Source: Photobacterium obscurum | GTDB lineage: Bacteria > Pseudomonadota > Gammaproteobacteria > Enterobacterales > Vibrionaceae | DNA: 64,000 nt | Assembly: GCF_026191635.1 (NCBI RefSeq) | Contig: NZ_JAKRRW010000008.1 | Span: forward strand, 159,543-223,542 | Reading direction: 5' to 3' | Part shown: positions 19,151 to 29,260 of the stretch, one piece after another | Layout: each line of letters opens with the position of its first letter | How positions within the stretch are numbered: the stretch's first letter is position 1 | Made by a program: the position numbers and the translations under genes | Notes under the pieces: model-generated | Databases searched by the model: none | The model's input: only the letters and a program-made list of their open reading frames with translations | Told to the model about the DNA's origin: nothing

Positions 19151-20053
19151 ATGAATATCAGAGATCTCGAGTACCTGGTGGCCTTGTCTGAGCACAAGCA
19201 TTTCAGAAAAGCTGCCGAAGCCTGTTTTGTCAGTCAGCCCACCCTGAGCGGGCAAATTCGCAAGCTGGAGGATGAGCTCGGCGTGTCACTGCTGGAGCGA
19301 ACCAGCCGTCGGGTGCTGTTTACCGATGCGGGTTTGAATCTGGTCGCCCAGGCACAGAAAGTCTTGCTGGAAGTTAAGGTCCTGACCGAGTTGGCGAGCC
19401 AGCAGGGGGAGAGTATGGCCGGGCCGTTACATATCGGGTTTATTCCGACGGTGGGACCTTACCTGCTGCCGCACATCATTCCGCAGATCAAGGCATCTTT
19501 TCCTGAGCTAGAGCTATTTCTTCATGAGGCGCAAACCCACCAGTTGGTTCAGCAACTGGAAGAAGGCAAGCTGGACTGCATTATTCTGGCCGCCGTCAAA
19601 GAGACCGAGTATTTTATCGAGCTGCCGCTTTATAATGAACCAATGGTATTGGCCGTGCCGGATGAGCACCCGTGGGCCAAGCTGAAAGAGCTTGAGATGG
19701 CTAAGCTGCATGGTGAGACTTTGCTGATGCTGGGTGACGGGCACTGCCTGCGGGATCAGGCGATGGGCTTTTGTTTTGCGGCTGGTGCCCATGAAGATGG
19801 CAGTTTCAAAGCCACCAGTCTCGAAACCCTGCGCAATATGGTCGCAGCGGGAAGCGGGATCACGCTGTTGCCCCAGCTTGCTACGCCCAAGGAGCAGAAC
19901 CGTGACGGAGTGAGTTATATCAAAGCTTGCGATCCGATCCCGACGCGCTTGATCACCCTTGCCTATCGCCCGGGCTCTCCGCTGCGGGCGCGCTATGAAA
20001 AAATAGCCGAGCTGATCAGCCAGCACATCGTCGCTCGCTTTAGTACGGAGTAG
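19151..20053 (+). CDS. oxyR: hydrogen peroxide-sensing transcriptional regulator OxyR
   Basis: OxyR is a LysR-family tetramer that forms an intramolecular disulfide on exposure to hydrogen peroxide and then activates defence genes. The protein is 300 residues. The N-terminal helix-turn-helix contains FRKAAEACFVSQPTLSGQI. The sensing cysteines are C199 and C208 in GDGHCLRDQAMGFC, the same positions as in E. coli OxyR. It is divergent from the prx-grx gene and the two share an operator. It converges on mrcA, with a terminator between. Confidence 0.97.
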   Translation: MNIRDLEYLVALSEHKHFRKAAEACFVSQPTLSGQIRKLEDELGVSLLERTSRRVLFTDAGLNLVAQAQKVLLEVKVLTELASQQGESMAGPLHIGFIPTVGPYLLPHIIPQIKASFPELELFLHEAQTHQLVQQLEEGKLDCIILAAVKETEYFIELPLYNEPMVLAVPDEHPWAKLKELEMAKLHGETLLMLGDGHCLRDQAMGFCFAAGAHEDGSFKATSLETLRNMVAAGSGITLLPQLATPKEQNRDGVSYIKACDPIPTRLITLAYRPGSPLRARYEKIAELISQHIVARFSTE

Positions 20054-20093
20054 GGCCTTGAGAAGAACCCGCTTTGGTATGTGATGGAGATAC

Positions 20094-20120
20094 AAAAAGA
20101 GCGCCACAGGGGCGCTCTTT
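20094..20120. terminator. bidirectional terminator, oxyR / mrcA
   Basis: The stem AAGAGCGCC / GGCGCTCTT has flanking A and T runs and lies between convergent oxyR and mrcA. Confidence 0.88.
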
Positions 20121-20140
20121 GATTTTGTGTACTGGGGATA

Positions 20141-22687
20141 TTAGAACAGCTCGTCGGAGCTATCCGATTCGAAAATCCCTTCAGAAGCGCCTTCGCCAAC
20201 CTGCTCTGTTGGTTCGGTACCTTTTTCAAAATACTCAAACATCGAGGTGTAATCGTTACGGTTGCTCAGCTTGCCGGTATCGCGGTCAATACGGACTTTG
20301 ACGATATCAGACGGAAGCTGCTTGCGCTGTACCGGCACATCTTCCAGGGCTTTGCCCATAAACGAAACCCAGGCTGGCTGCGCGGTTTTTGCCCCAGCTT
20401 CACCGCCAGAAATTTGGTTCTTGTCCAGATTATTGTTCCAGGACGCTTTGCCCAGCTCACGGCTATGATCATCGAAACCGACCCAGGAGGTTGCCACAAT
20501 ATTCGGGCCAAATCCTGAGTACCACGCATCTTTCGAGCCATTGGTGGTACCCGTTTTACCGCCGACATCACGGCGTTTCAGCACCTGACCACGCCAGCCG
20601 GTTCCGTTCCAGCCGCTGCCATGGCGCCAGTCACCACCACCCCAGATGTTGCTTTCTAGCATTTCGCGGACTAGGAAGGCATTTTGTTCTGAAATAACCT
20701 GAGGCGCATAGCGGACCTGCTGTTGATCACTGCTCTCCGAACTGCCTGCATCTCCCAGCTCCTGCTCGCTGATAGCGATGTCGTTGAGGACTGCGCGGCT
20801 AGCCACAACGGCATTCCCCGCTTGCTGTTGGTCGCGCTGACATTCCGTGTTGCAGACAATGTTCGGGTTAGCCTGGTAGACCAGGTTGCCGTAAGGGTCT
20901 TCAACACGCTCAATGAAGTAGGGCTCGACATAGTAGCCACCATTGGCAAAGACAGAGAAGCCCTGTGCCATTTCCAGTGGTGTCAGGCTACCAGCCCCAA
21001 GGGCAATCGCTTCGGCGCGTGGCAGATCTTTCTTTTTGAAGCCAAAGCGGGTTAGGTAATTGATGGATTCATCCAGACCGACACTTTGCAGGACTCGTAC
21101 TGCCATAACGTTTTTTGATTGTGCCAACCCCAGGCGCAAACGGGTTGGGCCGTTATAGGTCGGTGGCGAGTTCTTAGGACGCCATGCTGTCCCCATGCTT
21201 TTGTCCCAGCGGTTGATCGGTGCATCATTGATCAGGGTCGCCAGGGTCATGCCGGTATCTAGCGCCGCCGAATAGATAAATGGCTTGATGCTAGAGCCTA
21301 CCTGACGGACAGACTGGGTGGCACGGTTAAACTTGCTATGGACAAAGTTGAACCCCCCCACCATGGCTTTGACTGCACCATTTTGTGGTGATACTGCCAC
21401 AAAGGCCGTGTTGGCATCAGGCACCTGGCTAAGTACCCACTGTTGGTCTTTTTGCTGTACCCAGATTTGCTGGCCGGCAGCTAAAATATCGGTTGCTGCT
21501 TTAGGTGCCGGGCCCTGACGGGTATCGGTCACGAACTTGCGCGCCCACTTCATCCCAGCCCATTCGATGGTGTGCTGTTCGCCGGTTTGGGTCATCACCT
21601 GCGCGGTTTTACCGTTGACCCCAGTGACCACGGCGGCACGTAACTCACCATAGCTTGGCTGTGTTTTCAGGTGCTCGACAATTTTTTGGTTGTCCCATGC
21701 TGCTTGCCCAGATTTCCATAGTGTTGTAACCGCGCCTCGGAAACCGTGGCGCTGATCGTAGCGAAGCAGGTTATTGATGGCGGCCTGTTGCGCAGCCTGC
21801 TGCAATTTCGGATCGACCGTTGTGTAAATGCGCATTCCCGAGGTATAGGCATCTTCACCATAGCGTTCGACCATCCAGGCACGTGCGCGTTCAGCAAAGT
21901 ACGGCGCATTGAGCTCAATTTCAGCACCGTGGTAGCGGGCGACAATTGGCTCCGAACGGGCCTGATCCAACTCAGTCTGGGTAATATAGCCTTCGGCAAA
22001 CAGACGACTTAGTACCACATTGCGGCGTGTGGTTGCACGGTCCAATGAATAAAGCGGGTTCATGGTCGAAGGTGCTTTCGGCAAACCGGCGATGACCGCA
22101 ATTTCACTTAATGTCAGTTGGCTGACCTCTTTGCCGAAATAGACTTGGGCGGCCGCACCGACACCGTATGAACGGTAGCCGAGGTAAATTTTATTCAGGT
22201 AAAGCTCAAGAATATCTTCTTTGCTCAGCAGTTGCTCGATATGGATAGCAATAAAAATCTCTTTGATTTTACGCATTATTTTCTTCTCGTTGGAGAGGAA
22301 GAAATTTCGTGCAAGCTGCTGGGTAATGGTACTGGCCCCTTGTTTGGCAGAGCCGGATGTCGCCACGACAAAAGCGGCGCGGGCAATACCGATTGGGTCA
22401 ATACCTGGGTGGTCGTAGTAACGGCTATCTTCGGTCGCAATGACGGCATTGATCATTTGCGGTGGGATATCGTCGAGTGCCAGCGGGATACGACGTTTTT
22501 CACCGAACTGTGAAATCAGCTGGCCGTCGGCGCTGAAAACCTGCATAGGTGTCTGTAATTCGACATTTTTTAGTGTTGCAACATCTGGGAGTTCTGGCTT
22601 TACGTAGAGGTAAAAACCAAAGATTGTACTGACTCCAAGAATCATGCAAATCATTGCAAGGATAAGTAATCGCTTTATGAACTTCAC
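20141..22687 (-). CDS. mrcA: penicillin-binding protein 1A
   Basis: PBP1A is a bifunctional class A enzyme that polymerises and cross-links peptidoglycan in the periplasm. The protein is 848 residues with one N-terminal membrane anchor (about 7-29). The glycosyltransferase domain has IATEDSRYYDHPGIDPIG with the catalytic glutamate, then GASTITQQLARN and KIKEIFIA. The transpeptidase domain has the active-site SxxK in GSSIKPFIYSAA, the SxN motif in QSKNVMAVR, and KTGT in GGKTGTTNGSKDAW. It is divergent from pilM, as mrcA is from the pil/hof genes in E. coli. Confidence 0.97.
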   Translation of the reverse strand: MKFIKRLLILAMICMILGVSTIFGFYLYVKPELPDVATLKNVELQTPMQVFSADGQLISQFGEKRRIPLALDDIPPQMINAVIATEDSRYYDHPGIDPIGIARAAFVVATSGSAKQGASTITQQLARNFFLSNEKKIMRKIKEIFIAIHIEQLLSKEDILELYLNKIYLGYRSYGVGAAAQVYFGKEVSQLTLSEIAVIAGLPKAPSTMNPLYSLDRATTRRNVVLSRLFAEGYITQTELDQARSEPIVARYHGAEIELNAPYFAERARAWMVERYGEDAYTSGMRIYTTVDPKLQQAAQQAAINNLLRYDQRHGFRGAVTTLWKSGQAAWDNQKIVEHLKTQPSYGELRAAVVTGVNGKTAQVMTQTGEQHTIEWAGMKWARKFVTDTRQGPAPKAATDILAAGQQIWVQQKDQQWVLSQVPDANTAFVAVSPQNGAVKAMVGGFNFVHSKFNRATQSVRQVGSSIKPFIYSAALDTGMTLATLINDAPINRWDKSMGTAWRPKNSPPTYNGPTRLRLGLAQSKNVMAVRVLQSVGLDESINYLTRFGFKKKDLPRAEAIALGAGSLTPLEMAQGFSVFANGGYYVEPYFIERVEDPYGNLVYQANPNIVCNTECQRDQQQAGNAVVASRAVLNDIAISEQELGDAGSSESSDQQQVRYAPQVISEQNAFLVREMLESNIWGGGDWRHGSGWNGTGWRGQVLKRRDVGGKTGTTNGSKDAWYSGFGPNIVATSWVGFDDHSRELGKASWNNNLDKNQISGGEAGAKTAQPAWVSFMGKALEDVPVQRKQLPSDIVKVRIDRDTGKLSNRNDYTSMFEYFEKGTEPTEQVGEGASEGIFESDSSDELF

Positions 22688-22832
22688 TTGAGAATTCCCG
22701 TTACACCATCAATCGGCCGTTCAATATATTTCAACCAATAGTATAAAGATAACTTAAATAAAATTAACGCCATAGGCTGGTGTTTGTTTTAAAAATATTT
22801 TGCTTTTCCGTTACGAGGGAGCATAGCACGGT

Positions 22833-23843
22833 ATGTTTCGGAACCCACGAATAATTGGGATAGATATTGGTCATCATAGCGTTAAAGCGGTCGTGCTGAG
22901 TCAAAATAAAGAACAATTAGAACTGACTGCATTTGCTGAAATTGTATTGCCTTCATCGGTGATCAATGAACAGCATAGCGTGAATACATCTGCCTTGTTG
23001 TCAGCAATACGTAAATTAAAAAAGAGTTTGCCGTTTAACGCCAAAACAGTGGCACTAGCCTTACCTGACAGTGCTGTTATCAGCAAAGTCATTCAGCTTG
23101 ATACCAATTTGAGTGATGAAGAAGCCGAGTTTGCGGTTGCTCAGGCGCTAAGTGCATCGTCGCCATTTCCGGTTGAAGAGCTAAGGCTGGATTTCTTCCC
23201 GCTGTCGTCCGACTCCTTCACGGAGCCGACGATGACTGCCCCGTATCAGATTTTTGCAACTCGAAAAGACACCATTGATAGCCGGATTGAGGCGGTAAAA
23301 AAGGCCGGCTTGACACCGAAGGTCATGGAACTGCAGACCCATGCTCTGTTGTGGCTGGCCGAGCATGCCGCCGAACAAAGTGCTATGCAGGACCAATGGG
23401 GGCTGGTCGACATTGGCAAGCGGCATACCGAGTTTAGTGTCAAACCGTCGGGCGCGGCGGCTTACCACCGTGAGATAGCATTTGGTACCCGGCAACTTCG
23501 TGCTAATAGCTTTGATGATAGCGAAAGCATGCAGGTGTTTTCGCCGACCCCCGATCAGGCTGAAGCATTCACCAAGCAATTGGCCGATCAGCTAAAGCGT
23601 CAGTTCCAGCTGTATAACTCGACCCACCCGCGTTCTGTCTTGAAAGGCATTTGGCTGTGCGGCGGCAGCCAGCATGTTGTGCTGGATGACCTGCTTACCC
23701 GGCTGCTCAGTATTGAAGTGCAGTGGATGAATCCGTTCAGCTACTTTCCGTGTAGTAAAAAGTTGGACGAGATAGCCAGCAATAGCTTTTACAGCCAGTA
23801 TGCGGTCGCGACCGGGCTTGCAATTCGAGGAGCGGCAGAATGA
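22833..23843 (+). CDS. pilM: type IV pilus assembly protein PilM
   Basis: PilM is an actin-like cytoplasmic ATP-binding protein at the inner face of the type IV pilus machine, where it binds the PilN N-terminus. The protein is 336 residues with the actin-fold phosphate loop IGIDIGHHSVKAVVLS at the N-terminus and GLVDIGKRHTEFSV and IWLCGGSQHV in the second subdomain. It starts the pilMNOPQ cluster and overlaps pilN by 4 bases, so the genes are coupled. The divergent partner is mrcA. Confidence 0.95.
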   Translation: MFRNPRIIGIDIGHHSVKAVVLSQNKEQLELTAFAEIVLPSSVINEQHSVNTSALLSAIRKLKKSLPFNAKTVALALPDSAVISKVIQLDTNLSDEEAEFAVAQALSASSPFPVEELRLDFFPLSSDSFTEPTMTAPYQIFATRKDTIDSRIEAVKKAGLTPKVMELQTHALLWLAEHAAEQSAMQDQWGLVDIGKRHTEFSVKPSGAAAYHREIAFGTRQLRANSFDDSESMQVFSPTPDQAEAFTKQLADQLKRQFQLYNSTHPRSVLKGIWLCGGSQHVVLDDLLTRLLSIEVQWMNPFSYFPCSKKLDEIASNSFYSQYAVATGLAIRGAAE

Positions 23844-24439
23844 TTGAAAAATTAAATCTGCTGCCCTGGCGAGAGGAAAGACGTAAGCAACATAAGCAAC
23901 GTTTCATTGTCATGCTGGGGGCCGCGGTGATTGTCGTTGCTGCGGTGCAATGGCTGGCGGCAAGCTATATCGAGCAGCAAAAATATATTCAGCAGACCCG
24001 AAACCAGCAACTACGGCAAGAAATCTCGGCACTGGAGCGTCAGTTGGCTTTATTGCCTGAGCTTGATCGGCAGCGCGATGCTTTGAACAGGCGGCTTGGG
24101 GTCATTGCGGATATTCAGAAGGAGCGAAACCGGGTTACTCATTTGCTGAGCATGCTGCCGGGGATCGTGCCTCAAGGGGTCTACCTCGACAATATCTCGA
24201 TGAAGTCTGCCCGGATATCGGTCAATGGTACCGGAGACTCGAATGGCCGACTGGCGACCTTACTATCGAATGCTGAAATGTCTGCCTGGCTGAAAGATGT
24301 TGCCATGCACTCTATCGTCGCAACAAAAGGTGATAAAAAGCAGGATCAGACCCAGTTTAAAGCCTCATTCACCATGAAGCATCCCGAAGAACCGGCACAA
24401 GATGTTGCCGTAAAGAACAAGGAGAGCAGCCGTGAGTGA
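23840..24439 (+). CDS. pilN: type IV pilus assembly protein PilN
   Basis: PilN is an inner-membrane alignment protein of the pilus machine. The product is 199 residues. It has the short N-terminal INLLPWRE-type motif (here EKLNLLPWREERRK) that docks into PilM, one membrane segment at about 24-45, a coiled-coil stretch about 50-95 rich in Gln, Arg and Leu, and a periplasmic ferredoxin-like domain. It overlaps both pilM and pilO. Confidence 0.95.
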   Translation: MIEKLNLLPWREERRKQHKQRFIVMLGAAVIVVAAVQWLAASYIEQQKYIQQTRNQQLRQEISALERQLALLPELDRQRDALNRRLGVIADIQKERNRVTHLLSMLPGIVPQGVYLDNISMKSARISVNGTGDSNGRLATLLSNAEMSAWLKDVAMHSIVATKGDKKQDQTQFKASFTMKHPEEPAQDVAVKNKESSRE

Positions 24440-25034
24440 CTGGCAGGATTTGGAACTAGATGAAATCACGGAATGGCCCGTTGTTCCCCAGAGTGTTGTG
24501 GTCATACTGCTGGCGTTGATTTTGGGGGCGGCAGGTTGTTGGTACTGGCTGATCCCGTTGCAGGATGAGCTTGCGGACCTCAAGCAAACGGAATCAGAGC
24601 TACGCACCCAGGTTATACGACGAGCCAGCCAAGTGGCTGCCTTGCCGACGGTCAGGTTGCAGGTTGAAGAACTTAAAGATCGCTATCAACACGTTATTGA
24701 GCAACTGCCTGAGGAAAAAGAGCTGGCCAGTCTGCTTTCTGGGGTCAATGACATTGGGATCCGTAATGGTTTGGAATTTCAGCGTATTGAGTGGGCGCCG
24801 CGAGTTGAGCAGCCGCTGTACTATGAACTGCCCATTAATATCGCCCTCACTGGTCGCTATGAGGATATCGGCAAGTTTGCGGCGGCGGTCGCGAAGTTGT
24901 CGCGGATTGTGACCCTCAATGATTTCGATTTGAAGTTGTTGGAGCAGAGCCAGCCGCAGGAGACCCTGTCGCTGAAAGTTTCGGCCAGTACCTATCGATT
25001 TAAGGCGCCAAAGTCGCAAATAAAGGGGGAATAG
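24432..25034 (+). CDS. pilO: type IV pilus assembly protein PilO
   Basis: PilO is the partner of PilN in the periplasmic heterodimer that links the inner-membrane platform to PilP and PilQ. The product is 200 residues with one membrane segment near 20-40, a coiled coil (about 45-95), and a ferredoxin-like domain containing YELPINIALTGRYEDIGKF, typical of PilO. It starts within the end of pilN (8-base overlap) and stops one base before pilP. Confidence 0.95.
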   Translation: MSDWQDLELDEITEWPVVPQSVVVILLALILGAAGCWYWLIPLQDELADLKQTESELRTQVIRRASQVAALPTVRLQVEELKDRYQHVIEQLPEEKELASLLSGVNDIGIRNGLEFQRIEWAPRVEQPLYYELPINIALTGRYEDIGKFAAAVAKLSRIVTLNDFDLKLLEQSQPQETLSLKVSASTYRFKAPKSQIKGE

Positions 25035-25035
25035 C

Positions 25036-25566
25036 ATGAAAATGGTTTGGCTTATTGCCCCCGTCTGTATGTTGATGCTTGGCTGCCGGGCAAATGAAGA
25101 TTCCATCCAAGGCTTTATCGGCCAGGCTCATGACGAAGCCCTGGCAGAGGTTGCTCCGTTGCAGGAGCAGTATAAGTTTGTTGCTGATGAGTTTGTCATG
25201 ACCAGCCCCCGGGTACCTTTTATCCGTCCCCGCCCGGAGCTGGCTGAAAGTGAGCCGGAGACGGCAAAAGCATGCTGGCAGCCGGATGTTCGTCAGGTAA
25301 GAGGTCCTCTGGAAAGTTATCCACTCGTCCAGCTGAGTATGAAAGGTGTGCTGGGAGATGGGAACCAGTTATGGGCGCTCATCTATACCCCCGAAGGTAA
25401 GTTAGTGAAGATCCGAGAGGGCTATTATCTCGGGCTTAATCACGGCAGAGTCCTGCAGGTGAGTCCGAAAAGTATCGAGATAGAAGAAATTTTGCCTGAT
25501 GGTGTCGGTTGCTGGTTGAAAAGACCGATTAAATTGACGTTAGTCACCACAGACTCAGCAGTATAA
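25036..25566 (+). CDS. pilP: type IV pilus lipoprotein PilP
   Basis: PilP is an inner-membrane lipoprotein that connects PilN/PilO to the secretin PilQ. The product is 176 residues with a signal peptide ending in a lipobox (LMLGC, lipidated cysteine near residue 17). After a disordered proline-rich linker, the C-terminal beta domain contains LVQLSMKGVLGDGNQLWALI and VKIREGYYLGLNHG, the family signature. It lies one base after pilO and 18 bases before pilQ. Confidence 0.95.
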   Translation: MKMVWLIAPVCMLMLGCRANEDSIQGFIGQAHDEALAEVAPLQEQYKFVADEFVMTSPRVPFIRPRPELAESEPETAKACWQPDVRQVRGPLESYPLVQLSMKGVLGDGNQLWALIYTPEGKLVKIREGYYLGLNHGRVLQVSPKSIEIEEILPDGVGCWLKRPIKLTLVTTDSAV

Positions 25567-25584
25567 GAAGGAAGAGACAAAAAG

Positions 25585-27300
25585 ATGAAAAGGAACTTTC
25601 CGGCGCTAAACACAGTGCAGTCTGTGTGCTTACTTGTTCTCTGTTTGCTTATGAGCTCGATGGCCTTTTCGGTCGCGGCATCCGCTGTGGTGGATAATCA
25701 GGTTACCAAGATTGACTTTAAACGTAATCAAAAAGGGCAGGGGGTACTTAGCGTTGACTTGGCCAGGGCGCAGTCTTTGGTTGATATGCGTAAGTCGGGC
25801 AAGCAGCTGTATATCGATATTATTGATACCGCAATTAGTGATGAGATGTTGTATGTCTTGGATGTGGTTGATTTTGGCACCAATGTTAACTCGGTCGAAA
25901 CGTTCAGCATGGAAAAAGGCGCCCGGCTTATCCTTAATATGGCTGAGCCGTTTACCTACGGCTATACCCTTAAAGGGACGCGCTTCAATGTGATGGTGAA
26001 CGGGTCTAGCGCGAGCATCGAAGCTGGCCAGAGTGAACAAGTGACCTACAAAGGCAAGCCCATTTCGATTAACTTCCAGGATGTTCCGGTTCGGAACGTA
26101 TTACAGCTGATCGCAGAATATAATGATTTTAATCTCGTGGTTTCCGATACCGTGCAGGGCAATGTGACACTTCGCTTGGATGATGTTCCGTGGCCCCAGG
26201 TGCTCGACATTATAATGCAGGCAAAAGGGTTGGATAAGCGAGTCCAGGGTACCGTGGTCCTGATCGCCCCGAAGCAAGAACTGGCCCAGAGCGAGCAAAA
26301 GGCGCTCGAGGCAAAACGTAAAGAAGAGGAGTTAGCCTCGTTGCGTTCAGAAATCCTCCAGGTAAATTACGCAAAAGCGACGGATCTGGCGGATCTGCTT
26401 CAGGGGGCCACTGACGGTATCAGTATGCTTTCTGAACGCGGTTCACTACACGTCGATGCCAGAACTAATTCGCTGATTGTCAACGATCTTCCTGAGAGTA
26501 TTGCGAATGTCAGAGATATCGTTTCGGCGTTGGATATTCCTGTGAAGCAAGTGCATATTGAAGCGCGAATTGTCACGGTGAACGAAGGCGATATAGACGA
26601 GCTCGGGGTTCGCTGGGGGATCCTCAGCAGCAGCGGGAATAACACGGTCGGGGGCTCAATCGAGAGTAACTTAAATTCCGTGGGTATGCTGGAAGATGAT
26701 GCGACAGTGGATGACTTTCTTAATGTGAATCTGGCGGCAACCCAGGCAGGTGCATCTAGCATCGCCTTTCAGGTGGCCAAGCTGGGCGACATTTTACTGG
26801 ATCTTGAATTGTCAGCCCTGCAGGCCGAGCAGAAGGCGGAAATCATATCGAGCCCCCGTTTGGTAACCACCAATAAACAAACGGCTTATATCGAGCAGGG
26901 AACAGAGATCCCCTATCTGGAAGCGGCTTCTAGTGGGGCGGTTTCGGTTGGTTTCAAGAAGGCGGTACTGAGCTTGATGGTGACGCCGCAAATTACGCCG
27001 GACGATAAGTTAGTGCTCGATCTGGTGGTGACGCAGGATAAACCCGGACAGGTTGTCAATACCGGAACCGGCGAGGCCGTTGCCATTGATACCCAGCGGA
27101 TCGGTACTCAGGTACTGGTCGAGAATGGGGAAACGGTGGTGCTGGGCGGGATTTACCAGCATCAGGTCGATAACTCTGTGGAGAAAGTGCCGTTACTGGG
27201 CGATCTGCCGGTATTGGGGGCATTGTTTCGTCATAAGCTAGAAAAACTGGCCAAGCGTGAGTTGCTGATTTTCGTGACGCCGAAGATAGTATTGCAGTAA
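25585..27300 (+). CDS. pilQ: type IV pilus secretin PilQ
   Basis: PilQ forms the outer-membrane ring through which the pilus, or DNA taken up by it, passes. The protein is 571 residues with a long signal peptide (hydrophobic to about residue 33), an AMIN-type beta domain (about 38-130), an N0/STN domain (VPVRNVLQLIAEYNDFNLVV), an N1 domain (ILQVNYAKATDLADLL), and the C-terminal secretin core with VTPQITPDDKLVLDL and VPLLGDLPVLGALFRHK. It is the last gene of pilMNOPQ. The ribosome-binding site is AAGGAAGAG. Confidence 0.97.
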   Translation: MKRNFPALNTVQSVCLLVLCLLMSSMAFSVAASAVVDNQVTKIDFKRNQKGQGVLSVDLARAQSLVDMRKSGKQLYIDIIDTAISDEMLYVLDVVDFGTNVNSVETFSMEKGARLILNMAEPFTYGYTLKGTRFNVMVNGSSASIEAGQSEQVTYKGKPISINFQDVPVRNVLQLIAEYNDFNLVVSDTVQGNVTLRLDDVPWPQVLDIIMQAKGLDKRVQGTVVLIAPKQELAQSEQKALEAKRKEEELASLRSEILQVNYAKATDLADLLQGATDGISMLSERGSLHVDARTNSLIVNDLPESIANVRDIVSALDIPVKQVHIEARIVTVNEGDIDELGVRWGILSSSGNNTVGGSIESNLNSVGMLEDDATVDDFLNVNLAATQAGASSIAFQVAKLGDILLDLELSALQAEQKAEIISSPRLVTTNKQTAYIEQGTEIPYLEAASSGAVSVGFKKAVLSLMVTPQITPDDKLVLDLVVTQDKPGQVVNTGTGEAVAIDTQRIGTQVLVENGETVVLGGIYQHQVDNSVEKVPLLGDLPVLGALFRHKLEKLAKRELLIFVTPKIVLQ

Positions 27301-27628
27301 TTGCGCATCTTTTGTCATTGCTGGCGTATCAGTTAACACCACCTGCCAAGTTATCGCGATTTCTGTGTTGGTGGTGTTAAGTTGTTGTGTTTGTTGCAAA
27401 CTTTTCCGGTTGGCGATAGCGTGAGGAGGCATTGTTTGATGCTTGGTCTCGTCTCAACGGTAATTAAATTGGCAATGAATCACTCTAGCTATTGCCAAAC
27501 GATATCGAGTCCTGAGATAATTTTCGGTCTTATCACGAATTAAATGTGAGGAAGTTGGCGCCTCGGGCTTATTTATAGATAGCCTGCGGGCGGTGTCGTT
27601 TTATTAACCGCGCGTAAAATTGCTAAAA
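27301..27628. other. pilQ-aroK intergenic region with two inverted repeats
   Basis: No gene is visible in this 328-bp gap. It holds two perfect inverted repeats: TTAACACCACC / GGTGGTGTTAA (27333-27343 and 27370-27380) and TTGGCAAT / ATTGCCAA (27469-27476 and 27491-27498). The first lies shortly after pilQ and is followed by a T/G-rich stretch, so it may act as a weak terminator. The aroK promoter should lie in the right half. Confidence 0.6.
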
Positions 27629-28147
27629 ATGGCTGAAAAACGAAATATTTTCCTAGTCGGCCCAATGGGTGCCGGCAAAAGCACTATTGGTAGACACCTT
27701 GCTCAGCAGCTACATATGGAATTCTTTGACTCTGATTCTGTCATTGAAGAACGTACTGGAGCCGATATCAGCTGGGTATTTGATGTTGAAGGTGAAGACG
27801 GGTTCCGTGTTCGCGAAGAGAACGTGATCGATGATCTGACCCAGGAACAAGGTATTGTTCTTGCGACAGGTGGTGGTTCTGTTAAAAGTAAAGATAACCG
27901 CAACCGCCTTTCTGCTCGCGGTATCGTGGTGTACCTTGAAACTACCATTGAAAAACAATTAGCCCGTACTCAGCGTGACAAAAAGCGTCCTCTGCTACAA
28001 ACAGATACGCCACGTGAAGTACTTGAAGCGCTTGCCGAAGAGCGAAACCCTTTGTATGAAGAGGTTGCAGACTACGTAGTACGCACTGATGATCAGAGCG
28101 CTAAGGTAGTGGCAAACCAAATCATCAAGATGCTTGAAGAGCGTTAA
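27629..28147 (+). CDS. aroK: shikimate kinase I
   Basis: AroK phosphorylates shikimate at the 3-hydroxyl with ATP in the chorismate pathway. The protein is 172 residues from the ATG at 27629; an in-frame start 9 bases upstream gives residues not seen in the family. The P-loop is GPMGAGKST (about 11-19), the shikimate-binding aspartate lies in [13 protein letters not shown], the GGGS motif is LATGGGSV, and the lid region contains RDKKRPLL. aroK-aroB-damX-dam follows the E. coli order. Confidence 0.98.
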   Translation: MAEKRNIFLVGPMGAGKSTIGRHLAQQLHMEFFDSDSVIEERTGADISWVFDVEGEDGFRVREENVIDDLTQEQGIVLATGGGSVKSKDNRNRLSARGIVVYLETTIEKQLARTQRDKKRPLLQTDTPREVLEALAEERNPLYEEVADYVVRTDDQSAKVVANQIIKMLEER

Positions 28148-28166
28148 TAACCAAGAGAAGCTGACC

Positions 28167-29246
28167 ATGGAACGGATCAACGTCAAGTTAGGTGACAGAA
28201 GCTACCCAATCTCAATCGGCGCCGAGTTGTTTAATGACCCGGCGTTGTTTTCATCTGCTATCAGTGCGGGTCGACGTGTTGTCGTGGTCAGTAATGAAAC
28301 GGTGGCGCCGTTGTATGCCGATAAGGTAATGGCGACCATCCGCTCACTGCAATGTGATGTTGCATTGTTATCATTGCCTGACGGCGAGCAATACAAAACC
28401 CTTGAGACCTTTAATCAGATCATGACGTTTTTACTCGATGGTAATTACGGTCGTGACGTGGTGATCGTCGCACTTGGTGGTGGGGTGATTGGTGATGTCG
28501 TCGGTTTTGCTGCCGCGAGTTACCAGCGTGGCGTCGATTTTATCCAGGTACCAACCACCTTGTTGTCTCAGGTGGATTCTTCTGTTGGTGGTAAAACGGC
28601 AGTGAACCACCCGCTGGGTAAAAATATGGTGGGTGCTTTCTACCAGCCAAAGGCGGTTGTGATCGACAACCATTGCTTGAAAACCCTGCCTGAACGCGAG
28701 TTTGCAGCCGGTATGGCTGAGGTGATCAAGTACGGTATTATTGCGGACTATGACTTTTTTGTCTGGTTAGAGCAGAATATTGAAAAAATGCAGGCGTTGG
28801 ATAATGATGCCCTGTGTTATGCCATCGGACGTTGCTGTCAGATCAAAGCGGATGTCGTAGCCGCTGATGAGAAAGAATCCGGTGTGCGAGCCTTGCTGAA
28901 TTTAGGTCATACCTTCGGACATGCGATCGAAGCCGAGATGGGCTATGGTAATTGGCTACATGGCGAAGCTGTATCTGCGGGCACGGTGCAGGCGGCACAA
29001 ACCGCATGCCTCCAGGGCCTGTTGTCATCAGATGATGTCCGGCGAATTACTCACTTGCTTGAGCGAGCAAACTTGCCTGTTAAAGCTCCGGCTTCTATGG
29101 ACTTCGATAGTTATATGAAGCACATGATGCGAGATAAAAAAGTTTTGTCAGGTCAGCTGAGGCTGGTGCTACCGACTTCGATCGGCAGTGCCGAGGTCGT
29201 GGCTGATGTACCACACGATATTCTTCGTCGTGTGATTAGTGCTTGA
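28167..29246 (+). CDS. aroB: 3-dehydroquinate synthase
   Basis: AroB converts 3-deoxy-D-arabino-heptulosonate 7-phosphate to 3-dehydroquinate, using NAD and a divalent metal. The protein is 359 residues from the ATG at 28167, where [15 protein letters not shown] matches the family start. NAD-binding [13 protein letters not shown], the segment [19 protein letters not shown], and the metal-binding histidines in [14 protein letters not shown] and [11 protein letters not shown] are present. It follows aroK by 19 bases. Confidence 0.98.
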   Translation: MERINVKLGDRSYPISIGAELFNDPALFSSAISAGRRVVVVSNETVAPLYADKVMATIRSLQCDVALLSLPDGEQYKTLETFNQIMTFLLDGNYGRDVVIVALGGGVIGDVVGFAAASYQRGVDFIQVPTTLLSQVDSSVGGKTAVNHPLGKNMVGAFYQPKAVVIDNHCLKTLPEREFAAGMAEVIKYGIIADYDFFVWLEQNIEKMQALDNDALCYAIGRCCQIKADVVAADEKESGVRALLNLGHTFGHAIEAEMGYGNWLHGEAVSAGTVQAAQTACLQGLLSSDDVRRITHLLERANLPVKAPASMDFDSYMKHMMRDKKVLSGQLRLVLPTSIGSAEVVADVPHDILRRVISA

Positions 29247-29260
29247 AGTTGTAAGTTAAC

